24,284 bases of DNA, from IMG/VR virus record IMGVR_UViG_3300023242_000702, positions 1-24,284 of that record. One strand, written 5' to 3'. How positions within the stretch are numbered: position 1 is the stretch's first letter; each line of letters begins with the position of its first letter. The notes beneath the pieces were generated by a model. The model searched no databases, was not told the DNA's origin, and was given only the letters and a program-made list of their open reading frames with translations. Below, piece after piece: positions 1 through 8,122 of the stretch. Made by a program: the position numbers and the translations under genes. This stretch comes from a virus.

Positions 1-609
1 AGTTAATAATGTACCAGGATTACTTAATAAATTAAGAGTGCCTATAGGTCTATATTGCGTTAAAGTAACAGTTCCAGACGTAGACGAAACTATTAAATCC
101 CAATTAGGTGCTATGTTTACAATTTCATTAACAGCAGCCGTGAAATTATAGCTATAACTAGCTGTAGTGGTATCAAAATTAACAATTGAAAATTGTGGGT
201 TGGAAAGTTCGTTTGTGATGACGCTAGACATGCCTGCATCACCACCACCAGCGCCAGGAATAAAGGGCACTGATTCGCGTACAAACTGCGTCACACTTCC
301 AGAGCTTTCTACAGTAACGTAGTAATATTCTGGCTGTCCATCACCATCGTAAGGGAAAAAATACGGAACTATAGGGTTGCCGAGTGCATCTTCAAACGTT
401 CCAACTGAGCTTAAAATTAATGGATTAGTAAGCCGGATAAAAGAATAATTTGGCTCTGTACCTGTAAGCTGCCAAACATATTTCATAGTTGCACGTTGAT
501 TATCTTGATAAAAAGTGACAATACCGCCAGACAAAGGTTGCCCAGTATCTTTATCAATGAATGTTTCTTCCAAGCTAAACGCTGGAATATAATTTGGGTC
601 TATAGCCAT
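1..609 (-). CDS. Tail spike/fibre protein, N-terminal part (cut by left edge)
   Basis: The minus-strand frame is open from an ATG at 609 to the window edge, giving 203 residues and no stop, so the C-terminal receptor-binding part is missing. The start MAIDPNYIPAF follows AAAGGATTGTG, a good Shine-Dalgarno. The first ~110 residues have a layout like the head-binding domain of P22-type tailspikes: a GGIVTFYQD strand, then LTNPLILSSVGTFEDALGNP, then a YYYVTVESSG strand (compare P22 gp9 GKIYIGQ...QPLIINAAGKIVYNG...HSMAIYDANG). A Gly-rich linker (PGAGGGDAG) follows, then a beta-rich segment. It is the last gene of the leftward virion block, where gene 9 sits in P22. A fibre rather than an enzymatic spike is equally possible because the catalytic or receptor part is not visible. 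Confidence 0.72.
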   Translation of the reverse strand, partial: MAIDPNYIPAFSLEETFIDKDTGQPLSGGIVTFYQDNQRATMKYVWQLTGTEPNYSFIRLTNPLILSSVGTFEDALGNPIVPYFFPYDGDGQPEYYYVTVESSGSVTQFVRESVPFIPGAGGGDAGMSSVITNELSNPQFSIVNFDTTTASYSYNFTAAVNEIVNIAPNWDLIVSSTSGTVTLTQYRPIGTLNLLSNPGTLLT

Positions 610-653
610 CACAATCCTTTGTAATGTAATTAAATTTAATTGTAACTTTTATT

Positions 654-676
654 TATTAAACTATATATGTTTAATA
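654..676. repeat. AT-rich perfect hairpin, 8-bp arms
   Basis: TATTAAAC (654-661) and GTTTAATA (669-676) form a perfect inverted repeat around a 7-base loop, just after the stop of the 16-codon ORF on the minus strand. A separate 14-bp palindrome AATTAAATTTAATT lies at 628-641, directly in front of the tail gene. They could be operators or a weak terminator. There is no clear T-run after the hairpin. Confidence 0.45.
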
Positions 677-677
677 G

Positions 678-728
678 TTACAGATTAGCCATCCAAAAGA
701 ATATAACAAAAAGTGTTAGTGCAAGCAT
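678..728 (-). CDS. Possible 16-residue hydrophobic peptide
   Basis: An ATG at 728 preceded by AGGGGATGAT, a good Shine-Dalgarno at normal spacing, opens a 16-codon frame: MLALTLFVIFFWMANL, then TAA. Nearly every residue is hydrophobic, consistent with a single short membrane segment. It lies immediately downstream of a convincing promoter (749-776), between the ejection-protein genes and the tail gene. P22 keeps its immI/sieA accessory region, including membrane proteins that alter superinfection, in the equivalent place. Function is unknown; it could be chance, since short AT-rich frames are easily hydrophobic. Confidence 0.35.
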   Translation of the reverse strand: MLALTLFVIFFWMANL

Positions 729-748
729 ATCATCCCCTAAATAAAATA

Positions 749-776
749 ATTATACAGCACTACGGATAAAATTCAA
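749..776 (-). promoter_or_regulatory. Sigma70-type promoter for the tail gene transcript
   Basis: On the minus strand TTGAAT (776-771) and a perfect TATAAT (754-749) are separated by 16 bases. It sits in the gap after the ejection-protein gene and reads toward the small hydrophobic ORF and the tail spike gene. This would give the tail gene its own transcript. Confidence 0.55.
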
Positions 777-796
777 TCAAAAAGGTAAAGCTAATT

Positions 797-2062
797 TTAC
801 TTTCCTAGCAGCCTATTTGCTTCTTCCACCCCGATTGAAATTGCCCCTACCTTCCCCAAGCCTTTGGCTATTTTCTTTTTTGTATTATATTTTAATGATT
901 TTTTTAAAGCTTTTTCTATTTCTGGGTGAGCTTTCATAAACCTATTCATTTCAACGCTATCTTCTGCAAGCAAAGTTGCAGGGTTTTTAGGAACTTTCTG
1001 GCTTTTGCCGAAAACTTTTGCTAACTGTGGTGTTGAGAAATATGTTTTTTGAATATCAGCATAATTACCTCTAGCTTTGTTAAGTTTATTAGCTAGGTCT
1101 TTATATCCTGTATTCTCTAAATGACTTTGAATAGCTGTGTTAATTTCTTCTCTTGCCGCTAATATTTCTTCGCCCATAGTATTTTCCGCCGCAAGTTGAG
1201 ATGATAATGCCTTCTCGCCTTTTACCCGTAAATCAGCTTGTAGCTGACGTAAAGCTTTATAATCGCCTGTATGCGCTCTTTCTATTAATTTTTTGTTAGC
1301 ATTTGTTCTAGCTAAATAATTTTGTGCTTGATCTATAATATCCATGTCTATTGGTATTTTAGATAAGCCTTTTTCTCCCACTTCTTTTTCAACTGCATCA
1401 AATATTTTACCTGTTTTAGAACTAGCTTCATTTACCTTATTTTGCGTTTGTTTTATTGATTTTTTTAAATCTGGATTAACAAATTCTTTAAATTGAGATC
1501 CTACTTTTTTCCCTTTAATACTTCCTTGTCCTAAAGCGGCTGCATCAGTTAATGCTCTTACTAATGAGTCCCCTTTACCTGGGTCAGCCTCTAATCCTAA
1601 CGCTTTCTCGGCTCCTTCTGGTATTCTAGGGATAGTATATTTCCCAATTTTACCTATAATTTCTGGTAACAGATGCTTTCTGGCTAAATATTGGTTTAGA
1701 TTATACGGTGCATTTATTATTTCTTTTCCAATATCTGCGGCTTCAGCACCTACCTGTCCTACGTTGTGAAAAAACGAACCAACAGGATTTTCTCTTTCGT
1801 ATTGGCGACTTTTTTCTAGGTTTTCTGGCGCATCATTAATAAACTGATTGCCTTTTTTTAACGCGCCAGCTAGCCCTTGAATCATATCAGATCCAACGCT
1901 TATTAAGTTACTACTTGCATTTAATAAACCAGTTTTTTCTTCTGGCGCAAATCTTTCTTCGCTTTCATCGATGTTCTGTGCCGCATATTGTGACCAGTCT
2001 ATATTTCCTGATGCATCGTCATCTTTGACTTTATAATTTGACCAGTCTATTTCGTTAGCCAT
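797..2062 (-). CDS. Probable DNA-ejection/internal virion protein (third of three)
   Basis: This encodes 421 residues. No enzymatic motif is visible. The N-terminus carries a short tandem motif (EIDWSNYKV near residue 4 and NIDWSQYAA near residue 20). Residues ~45-200 are Gly/Ala/Lys-rich. Residues ~200-340 look helical and coiled-coil-forming (LKKSIKQTQNKVNEASSK, LANKLNKARGNYADIQ). The C-terminus is basic and ends in a Gly/Ala-rich possible amphipathic segment (KGLGKVGAISIGVEEANRLLGK). Position is the main argument: it is the last of three genes between the gp10-like protein and the tail spike, where P22 has ejection genes 7, 20 and 16. The gene starts one base after the upstream gene's stop. 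Identity with gp16 is inferred from order, not from recognised similarity. Confidence 0.5.
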   Translation of the reverse strand: MANEIDWSNYKVKDDDASGNIDWSQYAAQNIDESEERFAPEEKTGLLNASSNLISVGSDMIQGLAGALKKGNQFINDAPENLEKSRQYERENPVGSFFHNVGQVGAEAADIGKEIINAPYNLNQYLARKHLLPEIIGKIGKYTIPRIPEGAEKALGLEADPGKGDSLVRALTDAAALGQGSIKGKKVGSQFKEFVNPDLKKSIKQTQNKVNEASSKTGKIFDAVEKEVGEKGLSKIPIDMDIIDQAQNYLARTNANKKLIERAHTGDYKALRQLQADLRVKGEKALSSQLAAENTMGEEILAAREEINTAIQSHLENTGYKDLANKLNKARGNYADIQKTYFSTPQLAKVFGKSQKVPKNPATLLAEDSVEMNRFMKAHPEIEKALKKSLKYNTKKKIAKGLGKVGAISIGVEEANRLLGK

Positions 2063-2063
2063 A

Positions 2064-3281
2064 TTATTTAGCCCCCGAATGTTCGCTCATGAATTTATCA
2101 ACTAACTCATTTGGTATATTAAAAAGCTCACCATTGTTTTTAATGACAGTAAATTTATCTTGTTGTTTAATAATTTCAGGTGAGTTTTCATCAAACATTT
2201 TGTTTTTTATTGGGTTATCTTTTTTGGGAATATTTTTTGCTCCTGTACCCATGTATAATGAAGGGTCAGTAGCGGCACGCACCAATGTTTGACTTTCCCT
2301 ATTGTATAAATCCCGCATAAATTCAAAATTTTCTATGGCCGTTTTAGGCGAAACATTCCAAGCTTCAGGTCTACTTAATTTTTCAAGCTTTTCTTGCGAG
2401 AATTTTTGAATAGAATCGCCTAAATATTGGCGCATTTGTTTTGCTGCAAAATTAGCTTTATTAACTTCCTTTATATAATCTTGATATTTTTTTGAACCTT
2501 CCCCCATGCCTTCTAAGATGGCATCCCCTATCTTATCCGCTTTACCTTGTATTCCTGAGTAGCTCGACAAAGCTTTAGGGTTTATGTCACCCAAGGTAAT
2601 ATTCATATTATTGGCATTAATTAACTTTTCTCGTATTTTAGGATCTGTAATGTCTTTAACAATACTTAGCATAATGTCGCTTCTTAATTTTCCTTGTTGT
2701 TCATCTGTTAAAGGGGTTTTAGTACCTGGCAACACCCCTTTATTAATTTCAATTAATTCTTTTTCTTTTTTCATTACAGACGATGAATTTCTAGTATGTT
2801 GTGTTTCATTTAAAACATTTGATCGTCCTGTACCTGCCTGGGTATGTTCCTGCTTAATATCTAGCACGCGCTGTAGTCTGTTTGCTAAATCAGGATTTTG
2901 TTCTTTAATAGAATCAATATACATTTGGTTAGCAACATCACCTGATGGCTTTAATGCTCCGCCACCAGGTCTATTATTTTTATCAATCTGAGATTGCTTA
3001 AACGCATCCGCTAAGTCATATTCTTTTGGCTTATGGTTTAGTGCTAGTTCAGATAAAGAGTTAACAAGCGATTTTTGTCTATCACCCAAAGCGTATTCAG
3101 TAGGCTTGTGCTTAAGCTCTAAATCTTTAAGTTTAGTGGCAAGCTCTCTTTGGCTTTGTTCTTCGCGCATTTTTGCTGGCTCTTTAGATATTTTGTATCC
3201 TTTGAGCACGTCCTCAAAAATGGTTTTCGCAGCCGAGTCTATTAAGGGCGCTTTGGAAAAGTCTGTAAAGTTTATAGCCAT
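2064..3281 (-). CDS. Probable DNA-ejection protein (gp20-position)
   Basis: The start is taken at the ATG giving MAINFTDFSKAP because AAGGGAAGAAAT precedes it. A longer frame upstream has no such site. The product has about 405 residues, is very Lys/Gln/Asn-rich and mostly helical. Near the N-terminus there is an internal repeat, LELKHKPTEYALGD followed ~27 residues later by LALNHKPKEYDLAD. Low hydrophobicity and no signal peptide fit a soluble protein packaged in the head and injected with the DNA. The place in the operon, second after the gp10-like gene cluster, matches P22 gene 20. No motif proves the role. Confidence 0.5.
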   Translation of the reverse strand: MAINFTDFSKAPLIDSAAKTIFEDVLKGYKISKEPAKMREEQSQRELATKLKDLELKHKPTEYALGDRQKSLVNSLSELALNHKPKEYDLADAFKQSQIDKNNRPGGGALKPSGDVANQMYIDSIKEQNPDLANRLQRVLDIKQEHTQAGTGRSNVLNETQHTRNSSSVMKKEKELIEINKGVLPGTKTPLTDEQQGKLRSDIMLSIVKDITDPKIREKLINANNMNITLGDINPKALSSYSGIQGKADKIGDAILEGMGEGSKKYQDYIKEVNKANFAAKQMRQYLGDSIQKFSQEKLEKLSRPEAWNVSPKTAIENFEFMRDLYNRESQTLVRAATDPSLYMGTGAKNIPKKDNPIKNKMFDENSPEIIKQQDKFTVIKNNGELFNIPNELVDKFMSEHSGAK

Positions 3282-3291
3282 ATTTCTTCCC

Positions 3292-3921
3292 TTAAAATAG
3301 ATTAGCACCAATTGTAGCGCCAGGAATACCGCCAGTTAAGCCACCTACGCCAGCGCCCAAAGCTTTACCAAACATACTCCACATATCGCCTTTGTTTTTG
3401 TTTTTTTGCTGTGCATCTTGAAAGGCTAATCCGCCTTGCTGATTTAAAGCGCCACCTACAGCATCAGTCAATTTACCTGACGCATCGTAACCACGAGTAG
3501 CAACGCCTTCTTCGCCAGATAGGCCAGTGTTAAATACGCCTAAAGCATTTTGCAAATATTGTTGCATATCCTTAGACATTAAACCTTGTATGCCTTCAGC
3601 TTGGTTCATCTGGTCAAGTGGAGTTCCAGCAATACCTCCTGCGGCTGCCGTATTGCCCATCTGCTTTCCTAACTTGTCGCTCTGGTACTTATAGGCATCT
3701 GACTCTTGATAGTTCTCCATAAGCTTGCTGATAAACGCTTGTGGGTCATTCATAAGCGATTCATAGGTGTCTTTAGTTTTTCCAGACGCATCTTTACCAG
3801 CATCTATATATGAATCGTAACCCTCATGCGCTACACCTGGGATTTGATCTAAGTATTCGTTGGCGGCATCCATAGGATTGTTTTTGTTGCCACCGCCAAA
3901 AAGTCCGTCTAATATTCCCAT
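3292..3921 (-). CDS. Probable DNA-ejection protein (gp7-position)
   Basis: This encodes 209 residues and starts MGILDGLFGGGN after AAGGATATGGC. The sequence begins and ends with glycine-rich hydrophobic stretches (GILDGLFGGG; GKALGAGVGGLTGGIPGATIGANLF) around a Gln/Asp-rich helical middle. The C-terminal glycine-zipper-like segment, GAGVGGLTGGIPGATIG, is the kind seen in phage proteins that insert into or cross membranes. It is the first of three ejection-type genes in the P22 order (7, 20, 16). The next gene starts 10 bases after its stop. The role is inferred from position and composition. Confidence 0.55.
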   Translation of the reverse strand: MGILDGLFGGGNKNNPMDAANEYLDQIPGVAHEGYDSYIDAGKDASGKTKDTYESLMNDPQAFISKLMENYQESDAYKYQSDKLGKQMGNTAAAGGIAGTPLDQMNQAEGIQGLMSKDMQQYLQNALGVFNTGLSGEEGVATRGYDASGKLTDAVGGALNQQGGLAFQDAQQKNKNKGDMWSMFGKALGAGVGGLTGGIPGATIGANLF

Positions 3922-3930
3922 GCCATATCC

Positions 3931-4230
3931 TTATGGGTAAGCGGTCGTTGTTACTTTTCTCAACGCACCATTAATTTTTACAACTACCTCATATACCATT
4001 GTATCATCATCATGCACATTCCAAATAGTCCCATTGGGCATGGCTTCTATGCCTGTAAGTGCATCAATAACTGCTAGTTGCGCTTGTGTCACCTGGGGCA
4101 ATGTCCACCCATTATCGCTTAAACCATTTCGCAGCACATTATTTAATTCATCGCTATATAATTGCATTTGCGTGGTCAAATATCCATCTTCTTCAACAAA
4201 CTTTACGCTTTGAAATGTAGGTATAATCAT
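3931..4230 (-). CDS. Small phage protein between gp10-like and ejection genes
   Basis: This encodes 99 residues. Its ATG overlaps the stop of the upstream gp10-like gene in an ATGA arrangement, so translation is probably coupled. The N-terminus (IIPTFQSVKFVEEDGYLTTQMQLYSDELNNVL) resembles short phage virion proteins of the pattern 'P-x-F-x-x-V-x-F-V-D-x-x-G-x-L-x-x-x-x-Q'. The C-terminal half is beta-rich. In P22 this position holds gene 26 (tail needle) and gene 14, but at 99 residues with no heptad pattern it does not look like a trimeric coiled-coil needle. A minor tail or neck component is plausible, unproven. Confidence 0.6.
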   Translation of the reverse strand: MIIPTFQSVKFVEEDGYLTTQMQLYSDELNNVLRNGLSDNGWTLPQVTQAQLAVIDALTGIEAMPNGTIWNVHDDDTMVYEVVVKINGALRKVTTTAYP

Positions 4231-5825
4231 TGATAAACCTCTAATTTACCATTTGCCACCACAACTGCGCCTGTACCCCAGAATCGCATCTGTATTGTAA
4301 ATTGGTTAGCTTCACCAAGTTTATTAAATCTTGGCTGATTTTTGTAGTTGCCTGTTTTATGCATATAATATGGCACAGCATTGCTATATGTTTCTCCACC
4401 ATTTTTAGATATGGTTACGTCTACTCTAGGACGATATACCTGGCATCCGCCACCTTCCACTATTAAAGGTTGATCGTCTTCTGAAAACATTATGTCGGAA
4501 CTTACTTCGCCTAAAATGTATCCTTCACATTCGAACTGATAATCCACGCCAGGCTCAACGCCATTTTCTATAGTGAAGCTAAATTGGTTCACAATAAAAC
4601 GTTCGCTTCCAGGTAACCTATAAGTATCGCATTTTCTTATGCGCGGTATTTCATAATCATTTTGCACGTCAGTAGATATCGAAGTTAAGTTTGTACTAAT
4701 GCGCATTAAGCTTCCTTGCTTTAAAGACGCAAAGTAAATTTGATTATTAAAGTAGGCCATTTGCCGCGCTGGATGAAATGTAAAATCCCAGTCTGTAATG
4801 TCAAAGAACTTTTGAGTTGTAAAATCATACATGATTGTGAAATTATCTAATTCATCAAAGAACGTCAATATGTAAAAAACATGACCATCTTGACGATAAA
4901 AAATAGCTGTAGACCTGTCTGGTCGCTGCACACCACCTAATAAATAATCAATCCCATCTGTAGATAGACGTTGAGCTTTGCCGCCAGCCATTACCATTAT
5001 TGCTGGTGATGATTTCTCATTGATACCAAGCCAAGCGATCATGTCTTCACCAGCAGCAATAGTTGATACGCTAGCTACACCGTAATCTATGTTAATTGAT
5101 GATTGACGCTGGTAAGTTTGCAAGCCAGCAATGTTAGTCCAAATTTCTGCAACCGTTGAGCCAAGAACTAGCAAGTTATTACCTGCGCTTGGTATCCTGA
5201 TACACGCTTTAGCAAAGTCTGGTTTAGTTTGCAGCGTTAGTGTTTGCACGTACTCTAAATCATACGCAGTTGCTGGTGAGCTTGGTAAATAACCAGTTTT
5301 ATATACATACCATTGCGAACCGCTTGAAGTCGTATTTCCGTTTCCAAAAATAAAATATGTGTTTTGATAGGTTACATAATTAGGCGTAAATGATTGAGCT
5401 GCACCAGTGAAATTAACCGCAGCTACATCGTTAATAGCGGAATCGTAATTATAAACATAAGCCGTTGCAGTACCATCAACAATAGCAATTTGTGAGCTTA
5501 AGTTTTCATCCATAAACACTTCACCAGTGCTTGTTGCTAAGCTAAATAAAAATGTGTAGCCAAGATTGCTGTTAATTCTATAAACGTTTGAGCCAAATAC
5601 AGCTACTAAAAAATCACCACGGTTAGAATGAAACAAGCCACGGCCTTCAACATCATCACCAAGTATTTCTACGGCTTGCTCATATCCAGCAAAGTTAATT
5701 AACCAGCCATCGGATAAAAACATATTCCAAGTGCGCTCGTCATTAATAATAGGATGGCGGCCAAATATGCTTGAACCAGCAATTTTTACTGGTATCTCTG
5801 TTGCTCCTGGCGTGCTTATAGCCAT
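4227..5825 (-). CDS. P22 gp10-like tail accessory / packaged-DNA stabilisation protein
   Basis: The start is set at the ATG giving MAISTPGATEIPVKIAGSS, because GAGGTG lies at proper distance from it. A GTG 9 bases upstream overlaps that site. The 532 residues are beta-rich with aromatic strands (GLFHSNRGDFLVAVFGSNVYRIN; FYILTFFDELDNFTIMYDF), as in the hub/knob proteins that P22 gp10 represents. In P22, gp10 binds below the gp4 ring and helps close the portal after DNA packaging. The gene lies directly after the gp4-like gene, apart from an inserted endonuclease gene, which is the P22 order 4-10. Family assignment rests on order, length and overall character. Confidence 0.75.
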   Translation of the reverse strand: MAISTPGATEIPVKIAGSSIFGRHPIINDERTWNMFLSDGWLINFAGYEQAVEILGDDVEGRGLFHSNRGDFLVAVFGSNVYRINSNLGYTFLFSLATSTGEVFMDENLSSQIAIVDGTATAYVYNYDSAINDVAAVNFTGAAQSFTPNYVTYQNTYFIFGNGNTTSSGSQWYVYKTGYLPSSPATAYDLEYVQTLTLQTKPDFAKACIRIPSAGNNLLVLGSTVAEIWTNIAGLQTYQRQSSINIDYGVASVSTIAAGEDMIAWLGINEKSSPAIMVMAGGKAQRLSTDGIDYLLGGVQRPDRSTAIFYRQDGHVFYILTFFDELDNFTIMYDFTTQKFFDITDWDFTFHPARQMAYFNNQIYFASLKQGSLMRISTNLTSISTDVQNDYEIPRIRKCDTYRLPGSERFIVNQFSFTIENGVEPGVDYQFECEGYILGEVSSDIMFSEDDQPLIVEGGGCQVYRPRVDVTISKNGGETYSNAVPYYMHKTGNYKNQPRFNKLGEANQFTIQMRFWGTGAVVVANGKLEVYQ

Positions 5826-5842
5826 ACTTGGCACCTCATTAT

Positions 5843-6490
5843 CTAATCTCTGTGATAGTGATGTTTAACATATTCAATGGCTCTCTCCATGAGATTAATA
5901 TCGTCTTTAAATCGTCCTATTGCTACGTTGCACCCTTGGCACAATAAACCTCTTGCTTTGCCACTTGTATGACAGTGATCGATTGATAATCTTCTTATCC
6001 TGTCATGCTTAGGGTCTTTGCAAGTTTCTTCTTGTAAACATATTGCGCATTTACCTTCTTGAAATTTAAATAAATTATTATAATCCTCTAAAGTAATTCC
6101 TCTGGCATTACATACCTTCTTTAAACTATATAAATCACCGTCAATCTCACGCTTATTCTGGTAAGCTCTCTTATAAATTTTATCCCATTTCTCAGGATTA
6201 ATCTTTCTATCTAATGACTGTTTGGCATTAAACTCTTCTCTATTGCCGTTGCGTTTAGCATTGGCTGTTTGTCTAAAACAAATTCTACAAGTGCCATGGC
6301 CTTTCTTAGTCGGCTTTATTAAATCTGTCGTTAATTCACCGTGGTACTTGCAGACAATTATAAACTTCTGCTCGGCAATCTCATGGCAATCATTGCATCT
6401 AACTTCTTTAACTATTCCTTTTCTAATAACACGACATCCTTCGTGCTCAAGTCTTCCGTGAGTGGTGCATTCGTAGAACATGTATCTCAT
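5843..6490 (-). CDS. Endonuclease VII-type HNH endonuclease with two N-terminal zinc ribbons
   Basis: This encodes 215 residues. Two zinc-ribbon-like units come first: C8-x2-H11 with C32-x2-C35, and C47-x2-H50 with C68-x2-C71. The C-terminal half is a recombination-endonuclease-VII-like domain: CAIC (148-151), then DHCHTSGKARGLLC (171-184) and QGCN. The His/Asn residues form the beta-beta-alpha-metal catalytic site and the four cysteines bind a structural zinc. A helical tail, INLMERAIEYVKHH, follows. The gene separates the gp4-like and gp10-like genes, which adjoin in P22, so it looks like a free-standing homing endonuclease. A T4 gp49-like resolving role is less likely in a virion operon. 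The ribosome binding site (AAGAGAAAG) is inside a hairpin at 6493-6513. Confidence 0.85.
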   Translation of the reverse strand: MRYMFYECTTHGRLEHEGCRVIRKGIVKEVRCNDCHEIAEQKFIIVCKYHGELTTDLIKPTKKGHGTCRICFRQTANAKRNGNREEFNAKQSLDRKINPEKWDKIYKRAYQNKREIDGDLYSLKKVCNARGITLEDYNNLFKFQEGKCAICLQEETCKDPKHDRIRRLSIDHCHTSGKARGLLCQGCNVAIGRFKDDINLMERAIEYVKHHYHRD

Positions 6491-6492
6491 TA

Positions 6493-6513
6493 CTTTCTCT
6501 TAGGTAAAGAAAG
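6493..6513 (-). promoter_or_regulatory. Hairpin covering the ribosome binding site of the endonuclease VII-type gene
   Basis: On the minus strand CTTTCT (6513-6508) pairs with AGAAAG (6498-6493) across a 9-base loop, and the ATG follows two bases later. The 3' arm is the Shine-Dalgarno-like AGAGAAAG of the endonuclease gene. Folding would limit translation from the late virion transcript. Confidence 0.5.
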
Positions 6514-6546
6514 CATTATATCATGTAACCCATCCTAGTGCTAGTA

Positions 6547-7251
6547 TCATCCTATCCAACCGTGACCCAAATTCACTTGGCCGTAATTGATCGAACCACG
6601 TCTCTGTAAACTAGACACTTTGATCAATCTTAAATCCATCGGGCCACTTCGTTTACTAATAGCGTCTTCAAGTTTCGATAATGATTTAGCTAGCCCTGGT
6701 GGTACTGAATAATTAAACTCTGCGCATAGCCTATTGGCTAAGTCTAATTTTAAATAGTTAATGTAAAATCTATCTAGGGTTAATGATAAATCTTGGTTAA
6801 TCGCAACTTCATTAAGCCTAAACTGTCCCCATATAGTTAGCGGAAAATTTTGGTCAGGCTTAAAATAAATATATAAATTAGCGCCACCGAATGTGCGCTC
6901 CATATGCCAACTACCAGGCAACGATTGAATGTTATCAGCTCGTGATGTTCCAAAATATTCGCGTCTTGCTCTGTTTTCAGTCTGATATCGAACCGTGTTG
7001 ATGTAAAATACAAAAGTATCAACATTTATTAAATCTGGTACAAAGTAGGCTTCTTGTCCTATAACCGCATTAAAATTATATTCTTCATAATAAGGGATCA
7101 GACCGTTTTCCACGGTCTTCTCCGCTATTAAATCATTTAGAAAAATCAAACCATCATTGGCTTGCTGGCCTGACACAGTTTCAAAGCCGCGAGACACAAT
7201 ACCTGCTTCGTAATAGGCTCTATTTATAAGCTGTAAAGTTGTGTAGGCCAT
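6547..7251 (-). CDS. P22 gp4-like head-to-tail adaptor (portal-binding ring)
   Basis: This encodes 234 residues. It starts MAYTTLQLINRAYYEAGIVSRG after AAGGAAATGAT. The N-terminus (tLxLIxxAxxxaGixxxGexxsgxxxxDGLxxLNxLI) is the typical opening of gp4-family proteins, which form a dodecameric ring under the portal and close the filled head. P22 gp4 has 166 residues; the extra length here is mainly in the middle and tail. It lies between the coat cluster and the gp10-like gene as expected, with the endonuclease gene inserted downstream. Confidence 0.78.
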   Translation of the reverse strand: MAYTTLQLINRAYYEAGIVSRGFETVSGQQANDGLIFLNDLIAEKTVENGLIPYYEEYNFNAVIGQEAYFVPDLINVDTFVFYINTVRYQTENRARREYFGTSRADNIQSLPGSWHMERTFGGANLYIYFKPDQNFPLTIWGQFRLNEVAINQDLSLTLDRFYINYLKLDLANRLCAEFNYSVPPGLAKSLSKLEDAISKRSGPMDLRLIKVSSLQRRGSINYGQVNLGHGWIG

Positions 7252-7260
7252 ATCATTTCC

Positions 7261-8076
7261 TTACGCTACGATATTAACTGCAAGTTGGTCTAGGTATGCT
7301 TGAACTGATATCGCAACCGCAGAACCAGTGACCTTGTAGTCAATAGCATCAGTGTTTGGCGAGTCAGTCGGGCAAACTAGATTTGTACTTACAGCCACGC
7401 CAGCAACGTCACCTGAAGCAACCGCGTATCCGCCAGCAGCAGTAGACGTTCCAGGAACTAATACCAGCGCATCTTCAGCAGCAGTTGGAGTGAATACGCA
7501 AGCCCAATTAACCATGGTTGGTTGAGAGCTTGGCAAACCAGCACTTGCATCAACCGCAGCATAAGTTGCCGAAGCTCCAGCAGTCACGTCAGTAGCAATT
7601 ACAGCGTCATACCACATCCAACGGTCAAGGCCAGTTCCGTTTTGTCTAAATGCTAAAAGGTCAGCCGAACCATCAGATTTAACATAACCGATACGAAAAT
7701 ACATATCGTAGCCAGATGGCATCAATGGAGAGGTTAAGTTTTCGGAAATAACTACAGAGCCAGCGTTGTTATCGAAACTATCGCCAATTGCATACACTGC
7801 ATAAAAAGTGTTGTTAGCCATAGCACCAGTATCTAATCCACCTGCACCAGAAACCGCAGTATCTAGTGTAAATGCGCCAGAGCCAGCAGCTACAGGTTCA
7901 GTTCCCGTTTGAGTCGCGGCTACGTTTAAAGGTAAGCCAACAGTAATAAAGTTTTGATTGCTAGAGTTCGCACATGCGCCAGCACTAATCGTCAGAGTAG
8001 TTCCAGTAGCATAAGATAACTGCAAGCCGTTAATGTAATATTGATTTGGTTGAACAATAGGTTTTGAAATAGCCAT
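7261..8076 (-). CDS. Putative virion protein downstream of coat (decoration or head fibre type), function unknown
   Basis: This encodes 271 residues and starts MAISKPIVQPNQYYINGLQL after AAGGATATAAAA. Its composition is low in charge and rich in Ala, Gly, Ser, Thr and Val, with many predicted beta strands (TTLTISAGACANSS, NTFYAVYAIGDS, YDMYFRIGYVKSDGS). This fits an extracellular or capsid-surface structural protein. It lies between coat and gp4-like genes, ten bases from the latter. P22 has no gene exactly here, but other P22-like phages often carry an extra head protein after coat. The exact role cannot be read from the sequence. Confidence 0.6.
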   Translation of the reverse strand: MAISKPIVQPNQYYINGLQLSYATGTTLTISAGACANSSNQNFITVGLPLNVAATQTGTEPVAAGSGAFTLDTAVSGAGGLDTGAMANNTFYAVYAIGDSFDNNAGSVVISENLTSPLMPSGYDMYFRIGYVKSDGSADLLAFRQNGTGLDRWMWYDAVIATDVTAGASATYAAVDASAGLPSSQPTMVNWACVFTPTAAEDALVLVPGTSTAAGGYAVASGDVAGVAVSTNLVCPTDSPNTDAIDYKVTGSAVAISVQAYLDQLAVNIVA

Positions 8077-8096
8077 TTTTATATCCTTATAATTAT

Positions 8097-8115
8097 GGAG
8101 AGCCTCATGCCCTCC
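8097..8115 (-). repeat. Hairpin between the HNH gene and the next virion gene
   Basis: On the minus strand GGAGGGC (8115-8109) and GCTCTCC (8103-8097) pair with one G-U wobble over a 5-base loop. It lies just after the stop of the HNH gene. No T-run follows, so it is probably a processing or mRNA-stability element rather than a terminator. Confidence 0.4.
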
Positions 8116-8122
8116 TGTTATA

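Noticed and set aside
785-800. GTAAA/TTTAC hairpin followed by CTTTTT after the last ejection gene on the minus strand
   Set aside because: The five-pair A/T stem overlapping the stop codon is too weak to call a terminator; similar hairpins are expected by chance in AT-rich DNA.
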